NCBI RefSeq assembly: GCF_000739015.1
Contig: NZ_JPUG01000049.1
Location: 1 to 51,432, forward strand
Direction: 5' to 3'
Source of the DNA: Microvirga sp. BSC39
Lineage (GTDB): Bacteria > Pseudomonadota > Alphaproteobacteria > Rhizobiales > Beijerinckiaceae
DNA length: 51,432 nt
The notes below the pieces were generated by a model. That model did no database searches and was not told the origin of the DNA. It was given only the letters and a program-made list of their open reading frames with translations. Made by a program: the position numbers and the translations under genes. Each line of letters starts with the position of its first letter. The stretch's first letter is position 1. Below, in pieces: positions 34,050-43,655 of the stretch.

Positions 34050-34078
34050 AAAAAGCCGCGCATGAAGCGCGGCTTTTT
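34050..34078. terminator. Terminator after rpoH
   Basis: Arms AAAAAGCCGCGC (34050-34061) and GCGCGGCTTTTT (34067-34078), loop ATGAA. The poly-A/poly-T flanks make it usable from both sides, serving rpoH and the convergent gene ending at 34101. Confidence 0.92.
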
Positions 34079-34100
34079 GCTGTCGGAGGCCTGGACAGGT

Positions 34101-35300
34101 CTACTGCCACTGGCTGAAAGCGTCGTTGATGATCTGCTCGCCGGAGCCGCCCTTCTCGAAGCTTAAGATGGCTCGCTGGCCCGAGGCCATGCGCACCGGG
34201 AGATCGATCCAGTTGCGGCGCACGAACAATTGGGTGTTGCGCGCCACATCGGCCTGCAGGTTGGAGAGGCCGATCAGGAACAGGTTCTCGCGCACGGGCA
34301 CCGGCAGGCCGGCCACCGGGGTGCCGCGGGCCGCCTCCTCGCTCTTGAACTGCAGCAGTCCCACGTCACGGATCACGCGGTTGGTATCGCTCGCACGGGT
34401 CGTGAAGGTCAGCTCGACCGTGTGGGAGGCGGGCAGCGTCGTGTCGAGATTGCGCCGCAGCACCATCCTCATGGTCAGCCCGGCATCCGGGATGTCCACA
34501 TTGGCGATCACCGCCCGCTCCAGCGGCTGGCCCTGGCCCGGATTCACGTCCTCCAGGCGCCACGTCACCCGTCCGACCTGCGCCTTGGGGGCCGAAGGGT
34601 TGGCGGGATCCTCCTCGTAGAACACCGCCCGCTGAGCGACGCCCGTTTCCTGGCGCAGCGCCGGGTTGGGAGTTGCGGCCGGGGGCGGCGCCTGCCCTCC
34701 CCCCACGCGCTCGCCAATCTTGGAATCGGCAGGCGGCGTCGCCGGGGCCTCCGCGACCGGGGTCTCGGGGGCGAGATCCTCGGGCCGGTCGCGCCACAGG
34801 AAAGCGAAGGCCGCAATCGCCGCGATCACCAGCGCCAGGACGGAGCCGAACACGATGGTGCGCCCGCGGCCCTTGTTCTGCATGGCCGGATGCGGCCGGC
34901 TGTCGATCTTGGGCCGGGCCATGGCGGGCTCGGCATAGGGCTCTTCGATCTCTTCGTCCTGAGCCGGCTGAGGGGCCGGCGCCCGCAACCCGTGGACCGA
35001 GGCTGCGCCGCGCGAGCTTTCAGACCCCGGTCGCACCGGCGGCTCGTCGCTCAGCCTGGCGGAAGAGTGGTCGACATCGAACCCGGCCGGCGGCGCATGA
35101 TCCGCCTCCACCCTGGCGATGGCCTCGTCGAGGGAGCGGCTCTCCTGCTGGATCTCCGCCTCGGACAGGGGCGGGTTGAGCGAACGCAGCTGCGCGATCA
35201 GTGCCGTTCGGGCACGCTCATAGACAGCGTGCCGCGTGTCGGGATTCTGCTCGGGCAGGCCTTCGACGGCTCGGGCGATGAGGGGGTAATAATCTGCCAT
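34101..35300 (-). CDS. Conserved single-pass membrane protein of unknown function
   Basis: A 399-residue protein I do not recognise beyond being typical of Rhizobiales. Residues 1-70 form a helical N-terminal part (MADYYPLIARAVEGLPEQN, EIQQESRSLDEAIARVE). A proline-rich linker is followed by one transmembrane helix at about 149-169, then another proline/alanine linker. The C-terminal region (about 230-399) is beta-rich (RAVFYEEDP, VELTFTTRASDTN, RRNWIDLPVRMASGQRAIL), probably periplasmic. It starts 33 bp after purA on the same strand, so the two are likely one operon; a functional link to purine synthesis is not evident. Confidence 0.8.
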   Translation of the reverse strand: MADYYPLIARAVEGLPEQNPDTRHAVYERARTALIAQLRSLNPPLSEAEIQQESRSLDEAIARVEADHAPPAGFDVDHSSARLSDEPPVRPGSESSRGAASVHGLRAPAPQPAQDEEIEEPYAEPAMARPKIDSRPHPAMQNKGRGRTIVFGSVLALVIAAIAAFAFLWRDRPEDLAPETPVAEAPATPPADSKIGERVGGGQAPPPAATPNPALRQETGVAQRAVFYEEDPANPSAPKAQVGRVTWRLEDVNPGQGQPLERAVIANVDIPDAGLTMRMVLRRNLDTTLPASHTVELTFTTRASDTNRVIRDVGLLQFKSEEAARGTPVAGLPVPVRENLFLIGLSNLQADVARNTQLFVRRNWIDLPVRMASGQRAILSFEKGGSGEQIINDAFSQWQ

Positions 35301-35333
35301 TTCTCTTCGGAATGACCCGCTGCGGCTCCGCCG

Positions 35334-36626
<1,293 letters not shown>

Positions 36627-36644
36627 CGCTCAAACCCTCACATG

Positions 36645-36671
36645 AAAAAGCCCCGGCGCAAGGCCAGGGCT
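36645..36671 (-). terminator. Terminator-like hairpin in the purA leader
   Basis: On the reverse strand AGCCCTGG (36664-36671) pairs with CCGGGGCT (36649-36656) through a CCTTGCG loop, followed by TTTTTC, only 18 bp before the purA ATG. The loop CCTTGC can pair with an upstream GCAAGG (36681-36686). It may end an upstream transcript or attenuate purA. Confidence 0.6.
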
Positions 36672-36769
36672 GGGTAAAAACCTTGCAAACCCTCATGGTG
36701 GATCATGCGCCTCAGGTCAAGGCGGAATGAGCCCTGCATCCCCGCATGATAAACACCGGAAAGGCGGGA

Positions 36770-36895
36770 ATGTGGTTTGGCATGTTCGACCTCATGAATG
36801 GATTGATGAAACAGCCAGCGCCTGTGGGCCCGCAGCTGGTGCTGCGAGCCTTTGAGGCAATCGAGGGTGGCGCGTTGGGCAGCCCGGCTCGATGA
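36770..36895 (+). CDS. Possible 41-aa small protein
   Basis: ATG at 36770 follows AAAGGCGGGA. The frame encodes MWFGMFDLMNGLMKQPAPVG followed by PQLVLRAFEAIEGGALGSPA and R, then a stop. Composition is protein-like (amphipathic start, hydrophobic-alternating helix), but no family is recognised and the opposite strand may be the purA leader. Low confidence. Confidence 0.3.
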   Translation: MWFGMFDLMNGLMKQPAPVGPQLVLRAFEAIEGGALGSPAR

Positions 36896-36904
36896 TGTGT
36901 GGTT

Positions 36905-37143
36905 GATAAGGAAGAGCCGAGATGCCTCTTCGCGCACGGCTTCTTTAGGCGGACAAGCGATGCCAGCCCGGTGACCGTCTCAGGCGGGGTCCGTCTGCTC
37001 GACGGGGGCCTGAGACCGGTTCCGACCACCGGCCCACAGCTTGGGCCTCCTGTCGGTGCTGCTTGCGAGGCATCACCACAGGACCGTGCCTGCTCCCACA
37101 CTGCGACGCCTCGCGAGCGCGCCCCTCTCAGGAACAGATCTAA
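36905..37143 (-). ncRNA. Candidate structured RNA upstream of purA
   Basis: Starting about 7 nt after the promoter at 37150-37178, the reverse-strand transcript folds into three consecutive hairpins: 37065-37114 (10-bp stem GCGAGGCGTC/GATGCCTCGC with one G-U), 37022-37056 (CCGAC/GTCGG outside GGCCCA/TGGGCC) and 36977-37016 (GTCTCAGGC/GCCTGAGAC, inner CCGTC/GACGG). A weaker hairpin with a short T-rich tail lies at about 36911-36945. It does not show 6S, RNase P, tmRNA or SRP RNA signatures that I know. It is either an independent small RNA or a long purA leader; the 3' end is estimated. Confidence 0.45.
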
Positions 37144-37149
37144 GGAAAC

Positions 37150-37178
37150 TGTATAGCTTAGCTTAGGTGATCCGTCAA
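37150..37178 (-). promoter_or_regulatory. Strong sigma-70 promoter directed towards purA
   Basis: On the reverse strand: -35 TTGACG (37173-37178), 17-bp spacer, -10 TATACA (37150-37155), with an AT-rich stretch TGTTCTTATTTTGTTC directly upstream. This is one of the best sigma-70 matches in the window. No protein gene starts within 500 bp downstream, so it must drive either an RNA or purA. Confidence 0.65.
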
Positions 37179-37264
37179 GAACAAAATAAGAACATCATAC
37201 CGGATGCGAAACAGAGTTCCGGAACTCGAACCGGCGCTGTATGAGTCGGGGAGAGGATGCCTTC

Positions 37265-37618
37265 ATGAACCCGCTTATCTCTGCGCCCGTTCTCGTTCTG
37301 CTCGCGGCCAGCCTTTCGGCCTGTGTAACTGCGGGAAACCCCCGCGCCGATCTTATTCCGATCTTCATGGATCAGTTCAAGAAGTGCTACATCCTCCCTC
37401 GACAAGCTGTGGGCGGCGAGGTGCCGGTGCTTGAGGTGCGATTGAACCTGGATGGCTCGCTTGCGCAGGAGCCCAAGGTGGTTCGTGGAGATCCGAATTC
37501 CTTGAATACCCTGGCAGCATTGAAGGCCGTGAAACGCTGTGCACCTTTCCACATCCCTGCGAGCATTGCTCACCGCTATGCGCAGTGGAATGTTATGCGG
37601 GTTGCTTTCGAACAGTAG
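37265..37618 (+). CDS. Lipoprotein with TolA/TonB-like C-terminal domain
   Basis: A 117-residue protein with a lipoprotein signal (MNPLISAPVLVLLAASLSAC), so the cysteine of LSAC near residue 20 should be lipidated. The rest resembles the C-terminal domain of TolA/TonB: VLEVRLNLDGSLAQEPKVV, LKAVKRCAPFHIP and YAQWNVMRVAFEQ. It has no N-terminal membrane anchor or long linker like true TolA. I start at the ATG at 37265; an upstream ATG at 37241 would give MSRGEDAF and place the signal deeper. GAGAGG is about 8 nt upstream. It is convergent with the amidotransferase gene. Partner unknown. Confidence 0.75.
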   Translation: MNPLISAPVLVLLAASLSACVTAGNPRADLIPIFMDQFKKCYILPRQAVGGEVPVLEVRLNLDGSLAQEPKVVRGDPNSLNTLAALKAVKRCAPFHIPASIAHRYAQWNVMRVAFEQ

Positions 37619-37693
37619 TCACTCCGTCAGGCCGCGTTTGACGCTGCCGTCTAAGCGCCTTCTTCATCCCTACCCGGGAGCGGAATCTCCGGA

Positions 37694-38557
37694 TCACGCC
37701 CGTCCGCGGGCGCTCTTCTCCGTTCGCACCCGATGTTCGATGAAGTTGCGGATTTCGCGCGTGCGGCGGACGGGCTCGAGAACCTCCGCGTCGATGCCGT
37801 GGCGCCAGGCGAGATCGAACCGCGTCGGATCCTTGTCGAGCGCCGCCAGATCCTCCGCGTAGGCAAGTGCCTCCTCGGGGGTCCGGCAGAAGCCCTCCCG
37901 AACGAGGATATCGGTGCGGCGGCTCAGGATTGCCGCGAGTTCGCCGAGCGAAAACTCCGGGTGGTACTGCACGCCCCAGAACGTGCCGCCGTCGCGGCGG
38001 ATCTCGGCCGCCTGAACCGGCGAAATCGCGTTGCTCGCAAGAACCGTGCAGTCCTCCGGCACGACTGTCACCATGTCGAGATGGATCGCGGGCGCATCAT
38101 AGGAAGCCGGGCGCCCGTCGAGCAGCGGATGCTCCCTGCCGGCCTCCGTCCGCGTCAGCCTGCGGGCGATTCCGACCTCGCGCCCGAGGGGGTTCTGGCG
38201 CACGTCTCCCTCGGCCGCGACCGTCGCCACCTGCAGCCCCCAGCAGGAGCCGAAGGACGGGGTCCGGGAGGCGTAGATCGCCCGCATCAGGTCGATCTGG
38301 CTCAGGATGTCGGGCGTGCGGTCGTAGATGTTGAGATGGGAGCCGGTGAGCACGATGCCGTCATAGGATTCGAGCCCCGCCGCATCCGGCAGGTTCGCGC
38401 CCTCGTCCGTCGGGAACGCGATATCGCAGACGGCATCCGTGGCGATCCCCTGGATCACCTCGGAGTAGGACTCGGAGAGCGTGAGTCCATAGGCGTCCCT
38501 GTGGGCCTGCCTTGCGCCCCGCGTATTGCCCTCAACCACCAGAAACCGTAAGGCCAT
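37694..38557 (-). CDS. Class I glutamine amidotransferase family protein
   Basis: A 287-residue glutamine-hydrolysing domain protein. The nucleophile is in TPSFGSCWGLQVA, the catalytic histidine and glutamate in WGVQYHPEFSLGE, so the triad is complete. It stands alone, without an attached synthase domain, like GMP-synthase-type or gamma-glutamyl-hydrolase-like stand-alone amidotransferases. The acceptor reaction is unknown. I start at the ATG at 38557 (MALRFLVVEGNTRGARQAH), where the fold begins. It is divergent from the EamA gene with a 76-bp gap. Confidence 0.85.
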   Translation of the reverse strand: MALRFLVVEGNTRGARQAHRDAYGLTLSESYSEVIQGIATDAVCDIAFPTDEGANLPDAAGLESYDGIVLTGSHLNIYDRTPDILSQIDLMRAIYASRTPSFGSCWGLQVATVAAEGDVRQNPLGREVGIARRLTRTEAGREHPLLDGRPASYDAPAIHLDMVTVVPEDCTVLASNAISPVQAAEIRRDGGTFWGVQYHPEFSLGELAAILSRRTDILVREGFCRTPEEALAYAEDLAALDKDPTRFDLAWRHGIDAEVLEPVRRTREIRNFIEHRVRTEKSARGRA

Positions 38558-38633
38558 GCGTGTCACCCGCTTGCTGTCGTGCCGGTTTAGCCGAACGGCG
38601 CACGGCGGCAAGTGCAATAAGGTCCGACCTCCG

Positions 38634-39539
38634 ATGAATATCCTGCACGCGTTCTGGAAGGGAGTATGGGGGCAGGCCTACGTGCTCCTGACCCTGACCA
38701 CGCTGATGTGGGGCGGCAATGCCATTGCCGGGCGGCTGGCCGTGGGCGAGGTGTCGCCCATGATGCTCACCTGCCTGCGCTGGGTCATCGTGGTGATCGT
38801 GCTGCTGCCGCTCGTCGGCCGGCAGGTGATTGCGGCATGGCCGCAGATCAGGCAGCGCTGGGCTTTCACGATCCTCATGGGGGCCTTCGGCTTCACCGGC
38901 TTCAACGCCCTGTTCTACGCGGCCGCCCATTACACCACCGCGGTCAATCTCACGATCTTTCAGGGCTCGATCCCGGTTCTCGTCCTTCTGGGCACAGTCC
39001 TGTTCTTCAAGGCCCGCGTGATCCCGCTGCAGATCATCGGCATGATCGTCACGATCCTCGGCGTGATCCTGGTCTCGGTGAAGGCCGATTTCGAGATTCT
39101 CCGGACGCTCGCGCTCAACATCGGCGACGTCTGGACCCTGATCGCCTGCGTGTTCTACGCGGGCTATACGCTCGGCCTGCGCCATCGCCCGGCTCTTCCA
39201 GGCCTCATCTTCTTCGCAGCGCTGGCATTGGTGGCCTTCACGACGTCCCTGCCTCTGCTCTGGATCGAAGCCGCTCAGGGCAGCCTGCAATTCCCCACCG
39301 CGAAAGGATGGCTGATCCTGCTCTATGTGGGCCTGCTGCCGTCGCTGTTGTCTCAGGTGTTCTTCATGCGCGGCGTGGAGCTCATCGGCCCGGCCAGGGC
39401 CGGCCTCTTCGTGAATCTCGTGCCGGTCTTCGGCGCCCTGCTCGCCGTGGTGCTGCTGGGCGAACCCTTCGCGTTCTATCACGCAGGAGGCCTCGTGCTG
39501 GTGCTCGGCGGCATCTGGCTTTCGGAGCGGCGGCGGTAG
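38634..39539 (+). CDS. EamA-family (DMT) membrane exporter
   Basis: A 301-residue protein with ten hydrophobic helices arranged as two EamA repeats (about 15-145 and 160-295). Each has the TLMWGGNAIAGRLAVGEVSP-type start or the VNLVPVFGALLAVVLLGEPF end motif. The family exports amino acids, nucleosides or other metabolites; the substrate here is unknown. The ATG at 38634 was chosen because the upstream part of the frame overlaps the divergent gene. Two palindromic repeats follow before purU. Confidence 0.88.
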   Translation: MNILHAFWKGVWGQAYVLLTLTTLMWGGNAIAGRLAVGEVSPMMLTCLRWVIVVIVLLPLVGRQVIAAWPQIRQRWAFTILMGAFGFTGFNALFYAAAHYTTAVNLTIFQGSIPVLVLLGTVLFFKARVIPLQIIGMIVTILGVILVSVKADFEILRTLALNIGDVWTLIACVFYAGYTLGLRHRPALPGLIFFAALALVAFTTSLPLLWIEAAQGSLQFPTAKGWLILLYVGLLPSLLSQVFFMRGVELIGPARAGLFVNLVPVFGALLAVVLLGEPFAFYHAGGLVLVLGGIWLSERRR

Positions 39540-39548
39540 GAAACGCAC

Positions 39549-39656
39549 GTGTCATTCCCGGCCGGAGATGGCGCAGCCATCGGAGGAGAAGGGAATCCAC
39601 CCCCACGCACAACGCTATGGATCCCCTTCCCGCACTTCGTGCGCCGGGGATGACAC
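39549..39656. repeat. Intergenic repeat, GTGTCATTCCC family (copy 1)
   Basis: Ends are GTGTCAT (39549-39555) and ATGACAC (39650-39656). The two halves contain GGGAATCC and GGATCCCCTTCCC as inverted pieces and a smaller GCACttcGTGC hairpin. It closely resembles the element at 45136-45236. It lies between the convergent EamA gene and purU, next to the GTCATG-family copy. Confidence 0.75.
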
Positions 39657-39662
39657 CCACCA

Positions 39663-39763
39663 CGTCATGGCCGTCCCCGGACTTGATCCGGGATCAGTCC
39701 CGGCCATCCACGTCTTCGATCGTTGCAAAGACGTGGATACCCGCAACAAGTGCGGGCATGACG
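39663..39763. repeat. Intergenic repeat, GTCATG family (copy 2)
   Basis: Ends are CGTCATG (39663-39669) and CATGACG (39757-39763). The right half is the reverse complement of the left half of copy 1 at 4534-4618 over about 35 bases with one difference (GTCATGCCCGCACTTGTTGC onward). An internal pair ATCCACGTCTT/AAGACGTGGAT also folds. It ends 7 bp before the purU stop. Confidence 0.8.
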
Positions 39764-39769
39764 ATGGCG

Positions 39770-40642
39770 CTAATCCGCAAACACCACCGTCTTGCGCCCG
39801 TTGAGCAGGATGCGGTCTTCCAGGTGATAGCGCACGGCACGGGCCAGCACGCGGCGCTCGATGTCGCGGCCCTTGCGCACGAGGTCGTCCGCCGTGTCGC
39901 GGTGCGTGATCGACTCCACGTCCTGGGCGATGATCGGTCCCTCGTCGAGATCCGATGTCACGTAGTGCGCGGTGGCGCCAATCAGCTTCACGCCGCGCGT
40001 GTGCGCCTGATGGTAGGGCTTGGCGCCCTTGAAGCTGGGCAGGAACGAATGGTGGATGTTGATGCAGCGCCCGGAGAGCTTCCCGGCGAGACCGTCTGAC
40101 AGCACCTGCATGTAGCGGGCGAGCACCACGAGATCGGCCTTCGAGTCGCGGATGATCTCCCAGACCCGCGCTTCCTGCTCGAGCTTCGTATCCTTCGTGA
40201 CGGGAAGGTAGTGGAACGGCACGCTGCCCAGATCCACATGGCTGTAGGTGTCGACCGGATGATTGGCGATGACGCCGACGGGCTCGAAATCGAGCTCGTC
40301 GATGCGCCAGCGGTAAAGCAGATCGGCCAGGCAATGATCGAACTTCGAGACCAGCAGCATGACCCGGCGCTTCTCGTTCGGGTCGCGCAGGGTCCATGTC
40401 ATGCCATAGCGCTCGGCCAAGGGCGCGAAGCCGCTCTTGAGGGCGTCGAGATCGGCTTCTCCCACGACGGGATCGAAAACGACCCGCATGAAGAAGCGAT
40501 CAGTCTGCGTGTCGTCGTATTGCTGGGCGTCGAGAATGTTGAGGCCGGCTTCCGACAGATGCCCTGCCACGGCGGCCACGATACCCGGACGGTTCGCGCA
40601 GGCGAGTGTCAGGACGAAACGCTGCGGCAGGGATGATGTCAT
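39770..40642 (-). CDS. purU: Formyltetrahydrofolate deformylase
   Basis: Releases formate from 10-formyl-tetrahydrofolate, balancing one-carbon pools and supplying formate for purine synthesis. An N-terminal ACT domain ([21 protein letters not shown]) is followed by the formyltransferase-like domain with [11 protein letters not shown], the active-site [20 protein letters not shown] and [16 protein letters not shown]. Length 290 is usual. The ATG at 40642 lies where the ACT domain begins. The gene is 13 bp downstream of serA, so it is probably co-transcribed; serine synthesis and one-carbon metabolism are naturally linked. Confidence 0.96.
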   Translation of the reverse strand: MTSSLPQRFVLTLACANRPGIVAAVAGHLSEAGLNILDAQQYDDTQTDRFFMRVVFDPVVGEADLDALKSGFAPLAERYGMTWTLRDPNEKRRVMLLVSKFDHCLADLLYRWRIDELDFEPVGVIANHPVDTYSHVDLGSVPFHYLPVTKDTKLEQEARVWEIIRDSKADLVVLARYMQVLSDGLAGKLSGRCINIHHSFLPSFKGAKPYHQAHTRGVKLIGATAHYVTSDLDEGPIIAQDVESITHRDTADDLVRKGRDIERRVLARAVRYHLEDRILLNGRKTVVFAD

Positions 40643-40655
40643 CTCGAAGACCTTG

Positions 40656-42248
40656 TCAGAACCGCACGGCGCGGGCGCGCTTGACCTGAGGGATGTCCTC
40701 GATCCGGCGCAGGAGCTCGTCGGAGACGGGCTGATCCACCGACACGAAGCAGATCGCATCGCCGCCGGGCTTGTCGCGGCCGAGCGCGAAGGTGGCGACG
40801 TTCACGCCCGACTCGCCGAGCAGGGTGCCGAAGCGGCCGATGAAGCCGGGCTTGTCGTCGTTGCGCACATAGATCATGTGCGGGGCGAACTCCGCATCGA
40901 CCGCGATGTCGCGGATGTCGACCACGCGGGGCTTGCCGTCCTGGAACACGGTGCCGCCGGCATGGCGGGCCATGTCCTCCGCATCGACGATGATGCGGAT
41001 GAAGCTCTCGTAGTCGCGCGCCGCGTTCTCGCGCTTGACCTCTTCCACCATGATGCCGCGATCGCGCGCCACCAACGGCGCCGACACCATGTTGATGTCC
41101 TGCAGGAAGGGACGCAGCACGCCGGTCACCGCGGCGGAGGTGAGCGCGCGGGTGTTCATCTCGGCGACATTGCCCTCGTACTCGATGCGGATGCCCTTGA
41201 TGGGTGCTTCCGTAAGCTGGCCGAGGAACGAGCCGAGCTTCTCGGCAAGCGCCACGAAAGGCTTCAGGCGCGGCGCTTCCTCGGCGGTGATCGACGGGAA
41301 GTTCACGGCATTCTGGATGGCGCCCTGCAGCAGGTAATCCGACATCTGCTCGGCCACCTGCAGGGCCACGTTCTCCTGCGCCTCCGTGGTGGCGGCGCCC
41401 AGGTGCGGTGTGCAGACCACATTGGGATGGCCGAAGAGCGGGTTCGAAGTGGCAGGCTCTTCCACGAACACGTCGAAGGCCGCGCCCGCTACATGGCCGG
41501 AATCGAGCGCTGCGCGAAGCGCGACTTCATCGACGAGGCCGCCACGGGCGCAGTTGACGATGCGCACGCCCTTCTTGGTCTTGGCGATGTTCTCGGCGGA
41601 GAGCACGTTCTTCGTCTTCTCGGTCATCGGCACGTGCAGCGTGATGATGTCGGCGCGGCGCAAAAGGTCGTCGAGCTCGACCTTCTCGACGCCGAGCTCC
41701 AGCGCGCGCTCCGGCGACAGGAACGGATCGTAGGCGATCACCTTCATGCGCAGGCCGATGGCGCGGTCCGCTACGATGGACCCGATATTGCCGCAGCCGA
41801 TGACGCCGAGCACCTTGCCCGTGAGCTCGACGCCCATGAAGCGGTTCTTCTCCCACTTGCCGGCCTGCGTAGAGGCATCCGCCTGCGGGATCTGGCGCGC
41901 GAGCGCGAACATCATCGCAATCGCGTGCTCGGCCGTGGTGATGGAATTGCCGAAGGGCGTGTTCATGACGATCACGCCGCGCGCCGTGGCGGCGGGGATC
42001 TCCACATTGTCGACGCCGATGCCGGCGCGCCCGATCACCTTCAGGTTCGTGGCCTGCTCGAGGATCTTCGCCGTGACCTTGGTGGCCGAGCGGATGGCGA
42101 GGCCGTCATACTGGCCGATGATTTGGGCGAGCTTGTCCTTGTCCTTGCCGAGATCGGGCTGAAAATCGACCTCGATGCCGCGATCCTTGAAGATCTGAAC
42201 GGCGGCGGGAGAGAGAGCGTCGGAAATGAGAACGCGGGGAGCGGGCAT
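40656..42248 (-). CDS. serA: D-3-phosphoglycerate dehydrogenase
   Basis: First enzyme of serine synthesis. The 530-residue protein is the long form: substrate-binding/NAD domains with [27 protein letters not shown] (Rossmann glycines) and [12 protein letters not shown], catalytic histidine in [13 protein letters not shown], then an intervening domain (about 320-450) and a C-terminal ACT domain ([20 protein letters not shown]) that may bind serine. GAGG is 7 nt before the ATG. It is downstream of serC on the same strand, with two inverted repeat units in the 183-bp gap. Confidence 0.97.
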   Translation of the reverse strand: MPAPRVLISDALSPAAVQIFKDRGIEVDFQPDLGKDKDKLAQIIGQYDGLAIRSATKVTAKILEQATNLKVIGRAGIGVDNVEIPAATARGVIVMNTPFGNSITTAEHAIAMMFALARQIPQADASTQAGKWEKNRFMGVELTGKVLGVIGCGNIGSIVADRAIGLRMKVIAYDPFLSPERALELGVEKVELDDLLRRADIITLHVPMTEKTKNVLSAENIAKTKKGVRIVNCARGGLVDEVALRAALDSGHVAGAAFDVFVEEPATSNPLFGHPNVVCTPHLGAATTEAQENVALQVAEQMSDYLLQGAIQNAVNFPSITAEEAPRLKPFVALAEKLGSFLGQLTEAPIKGIRIEYEGNVAEMNTRALTSAAVTGVLRPFLQDINMVSAPLVARDRGIMVEEVKRENAARDYESFIRIIVDAEDMARHAGGTVFQDGKPRVVDIRDIAVDAEFAPHMIYVRNDDKPGFIGRFGTLLGESGVNVATFALGRDKPGGDAICFVSVDQPVSDELLRRIEDIPQVKRARAVRF

Positions 42249-42264
42249 GGTGCACCTCTGAAAG

Positions 42265-42318
42265 CCCTCTCCCCTCTGCGGGAGAGGGTGGCCTCGCGAA
42301 GCGAGGTCGGGAGAGGGG
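42265..42318. repeat. CCCTCTCCC intergenic repeat (unit 1)
   Basis: A 54-bp unit starting CCCTCTCCCCTCTGCGGGAG and ending TCGGGAGAGGGG. It has a central CCTCGCgaaGCGAGG hairpin flanked by complementary CCCTCTCCC/GGGAGAGGG blocks. It is the inverse of unit 2 at 42369-42422, with a different central hairpin. Confidence 0.8.
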
Positions 42319-42368
42319 AAGAATTGTTTGTGAGTAGATGGGAAGGGCGGCGCTCATCGTGAGCACGG

Positions 42369-42422
42369 CCCCTCTCCCGGTCGGCATGCGCCGACCACCC
42401 TCTCCCGCTGAAGGGGAGAGGG
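42369..42422. repeat. CCCTCTCCC intergenic repeat (unit 2, inverted)
   Basis: Also 54 bp. Its reverse complement reads CCCTCTCCCCTTCAGCGGGA and continues like unit 1, but the central hairpin is GTCGGCgcatGCCGAC. It ends 10 bp downstream of the serC stop, so it may form the serC mRNA end or a processing site between serC and serA. Confidence 0.8.
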
Positions 42423-42431
42423 AAGTAGAGA

Positions 42432-43604
42432 TCAAGCCGCTTTCGCGAGCTTCGACTTTTCCTGCGCGAAGGCCCAGTCGAGCCAGGGCGTCAGGGCTTC
42501 GAGATCGGACTGCTCGACCGTGGCGCCGCACCAGATGCGCAGGCCCGGAGGGGCATCGCGGTAGGCGCCGATGTCGAGGGCGACACCCTCCTTCTCCAGC
42601 GCGGAGACGATGCCCTTGGCCACCTGCGTGACGGCCTCGGGGCCCTTCGCCACCACGTCCGCGTCGGCGATGACGAGGCACACGCTGGTGTTGGAGGCGG
42701 TGGCCGGGACCTTGGCGAGGTTGGCGATCCACGGGGTCCTGGCGACCCAGTCGGTGATGACCTTCGCGTTCGCGTCGGCCTTGGCGACGAGCGCGTTCAA
42801 TCCGCCGATGGACTTCGCCCATTCGAGCGCGTCGATGTAGTCCTCGACCGCCAGCATGGACGGGGTGTTGATGGTCTCGCCCTCAAAGATGCCTTCGATG
42901 AGCTTGCCGCCCTTGGTCATGCGGAAGATCTTCGGCAGCGGCCAGGCGGGCTTGTAGGTCTCGAGCCGCTCGACCGCGCGGGGCGAGAGAATGAGCATGC
43001 CGTGGGCCGCTTCGCCGCCCAGCACCTTCTGCCAGGAGAAGGTCACCACATCGAGCTTGGAGAAATCGAGCTTCTGCGCGAAGGCCGCCGAGGTGGCGTC
43101 GCAGATGGTCAGACCCTCGCGGTCGGCCGCGATCCAGTCGGCGTTGGGCACGCGCACCCCGGAGGTGGTGCCGTTCCAGGTGAAGACCACGTCGCTGTTC
43201 TTAGTGTCGACCTGAGACAGGTCGGGCAGCTCGCCGTAAGGCGCGCCGATCACGCGGGCATCCGCGAGCTTGAGCTGCTTGACCACATCCGTGACCCAGC
43301 CCTCGCCGAAGCTTTCCCAGGCGAGCATGTCGACCGGACGGGCGCCCAGCATCGACCACAGCACCATTTCCACGGCTCCGGTGTCGGAGGCGGGCACGAT
43401 GCCGACGCGGTAATCGGCCGGCACGTCCAGAACCTCGCGGGTTAGGTCGATGGCGAGCTTGAGGCGCGCCTTTCCGAGCTTGGCGCGATGCGAGCGGCCG
43501 AGGCTGTCGGTCTTGAGGTTTGCGAGGGACCATCCGGGGCGCTTCGCGCAGGGGCCGGACGAAAAGAAGGGCGCGCGCGGACGCGCGGCGGGCAGGCTTG
43601 TCAT
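42432..43604 (-). CDS. serC: Phosphoserine aminotransferase
   Basis: Second enzyme of serine synthesis (PLP). The 390-residue protein is of the longer alphaproteobacterial type, with [60 protein letters not shown] and the PLP lysine in [16 protein letters not shown] start at the ATG at 43604 because GAGAGG lies 9 nt upstream; the ATG at 43613 directly abuts that site. The leader contains a serC RNA motif. The gene precedes serA and purU on the same strand. Confidence 0.95.
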   Translation of the reverse strand: MTSLPAARPRAPFFSSGPCAKRPGWSLANLKTDSLGRSHRAKLGKARLKLAIDLTREVLDVPADYRVGIVPASDTGAVEMVLWSMLGARPVDMLAWESFGEGWVTDVVKQLKLADARVIGAPYGELPDLSQVDTKNSDVVFTWNGTTSGVRVPNADWIAADREGLTICDATSAAFAQKLDFSKLDVVTFSWQKVLGGEAAHGMLILSPRAVERLETYKPAWPLPKIFRMTKGGKLIEGIFEGETINTPSMLAVEDYIDALEWAKSIGGLNALVAKADANAKVITDWVARTPWIANLAKVPATASNTSVCLVIADADVVAKGPEAVTQVAKGIVSALEKEGVALDIGAYRDAPPGLRIWCGATVEQSDLEALTPWLDWAFAQEKSKLAKAA

Positions 43605-43613
43605 GTGATCCAT

Positions 43614-43655
43614 CCTCTCAGATGGGCGCCTCTCGGTGGGGAGAGGTGTCCCGCC
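43614..43655 (-). promoter_or_regulatory. serC RNA motif in the serC 5' leader
   Basis: On the reverse strand GGCG...CGCC (43652-43655/43625-43628) closes a stem whose inner helix is CCTCTC/GAGAGG (43641-43646/43629-43634) with a CCCACC loop. Directly downstream, the ribosome binding site GAGAGG (43614-43619) repeats the right arm of that helix, so CCTCTC can pair with one or the other. Position and structure agree with the alphaproteobacterial serC motif (Rfam name from memory). Confidence 0.65.

Noticed and set aside
36905..37143. 6S RNA, RNase P RNA, tmRNA or SRP RNA as the identity of the structured RNA
   Set aside because: The ends do not pair into one long hairpin and the conserved core sequences of the other RNAs are absent.
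36899..37156. An 85-codon forward frame over the structured RNA region
   Set aside because: No ribosome binding site, and the hairpins explain the sequence better.
40437..42362. A 641-codon open frame antisense to serA and purU
   Set aside because: It mirrors the codon pattern of serA on the other strand, a usual artefact in GC-rich DNA.
42265..42422. CRISPR array from the repeated CCCTCTCCC blocks
   Set aside because: Only two units in inverted orientation with hairpin centres, no spacers of uniform length and no cas genes.
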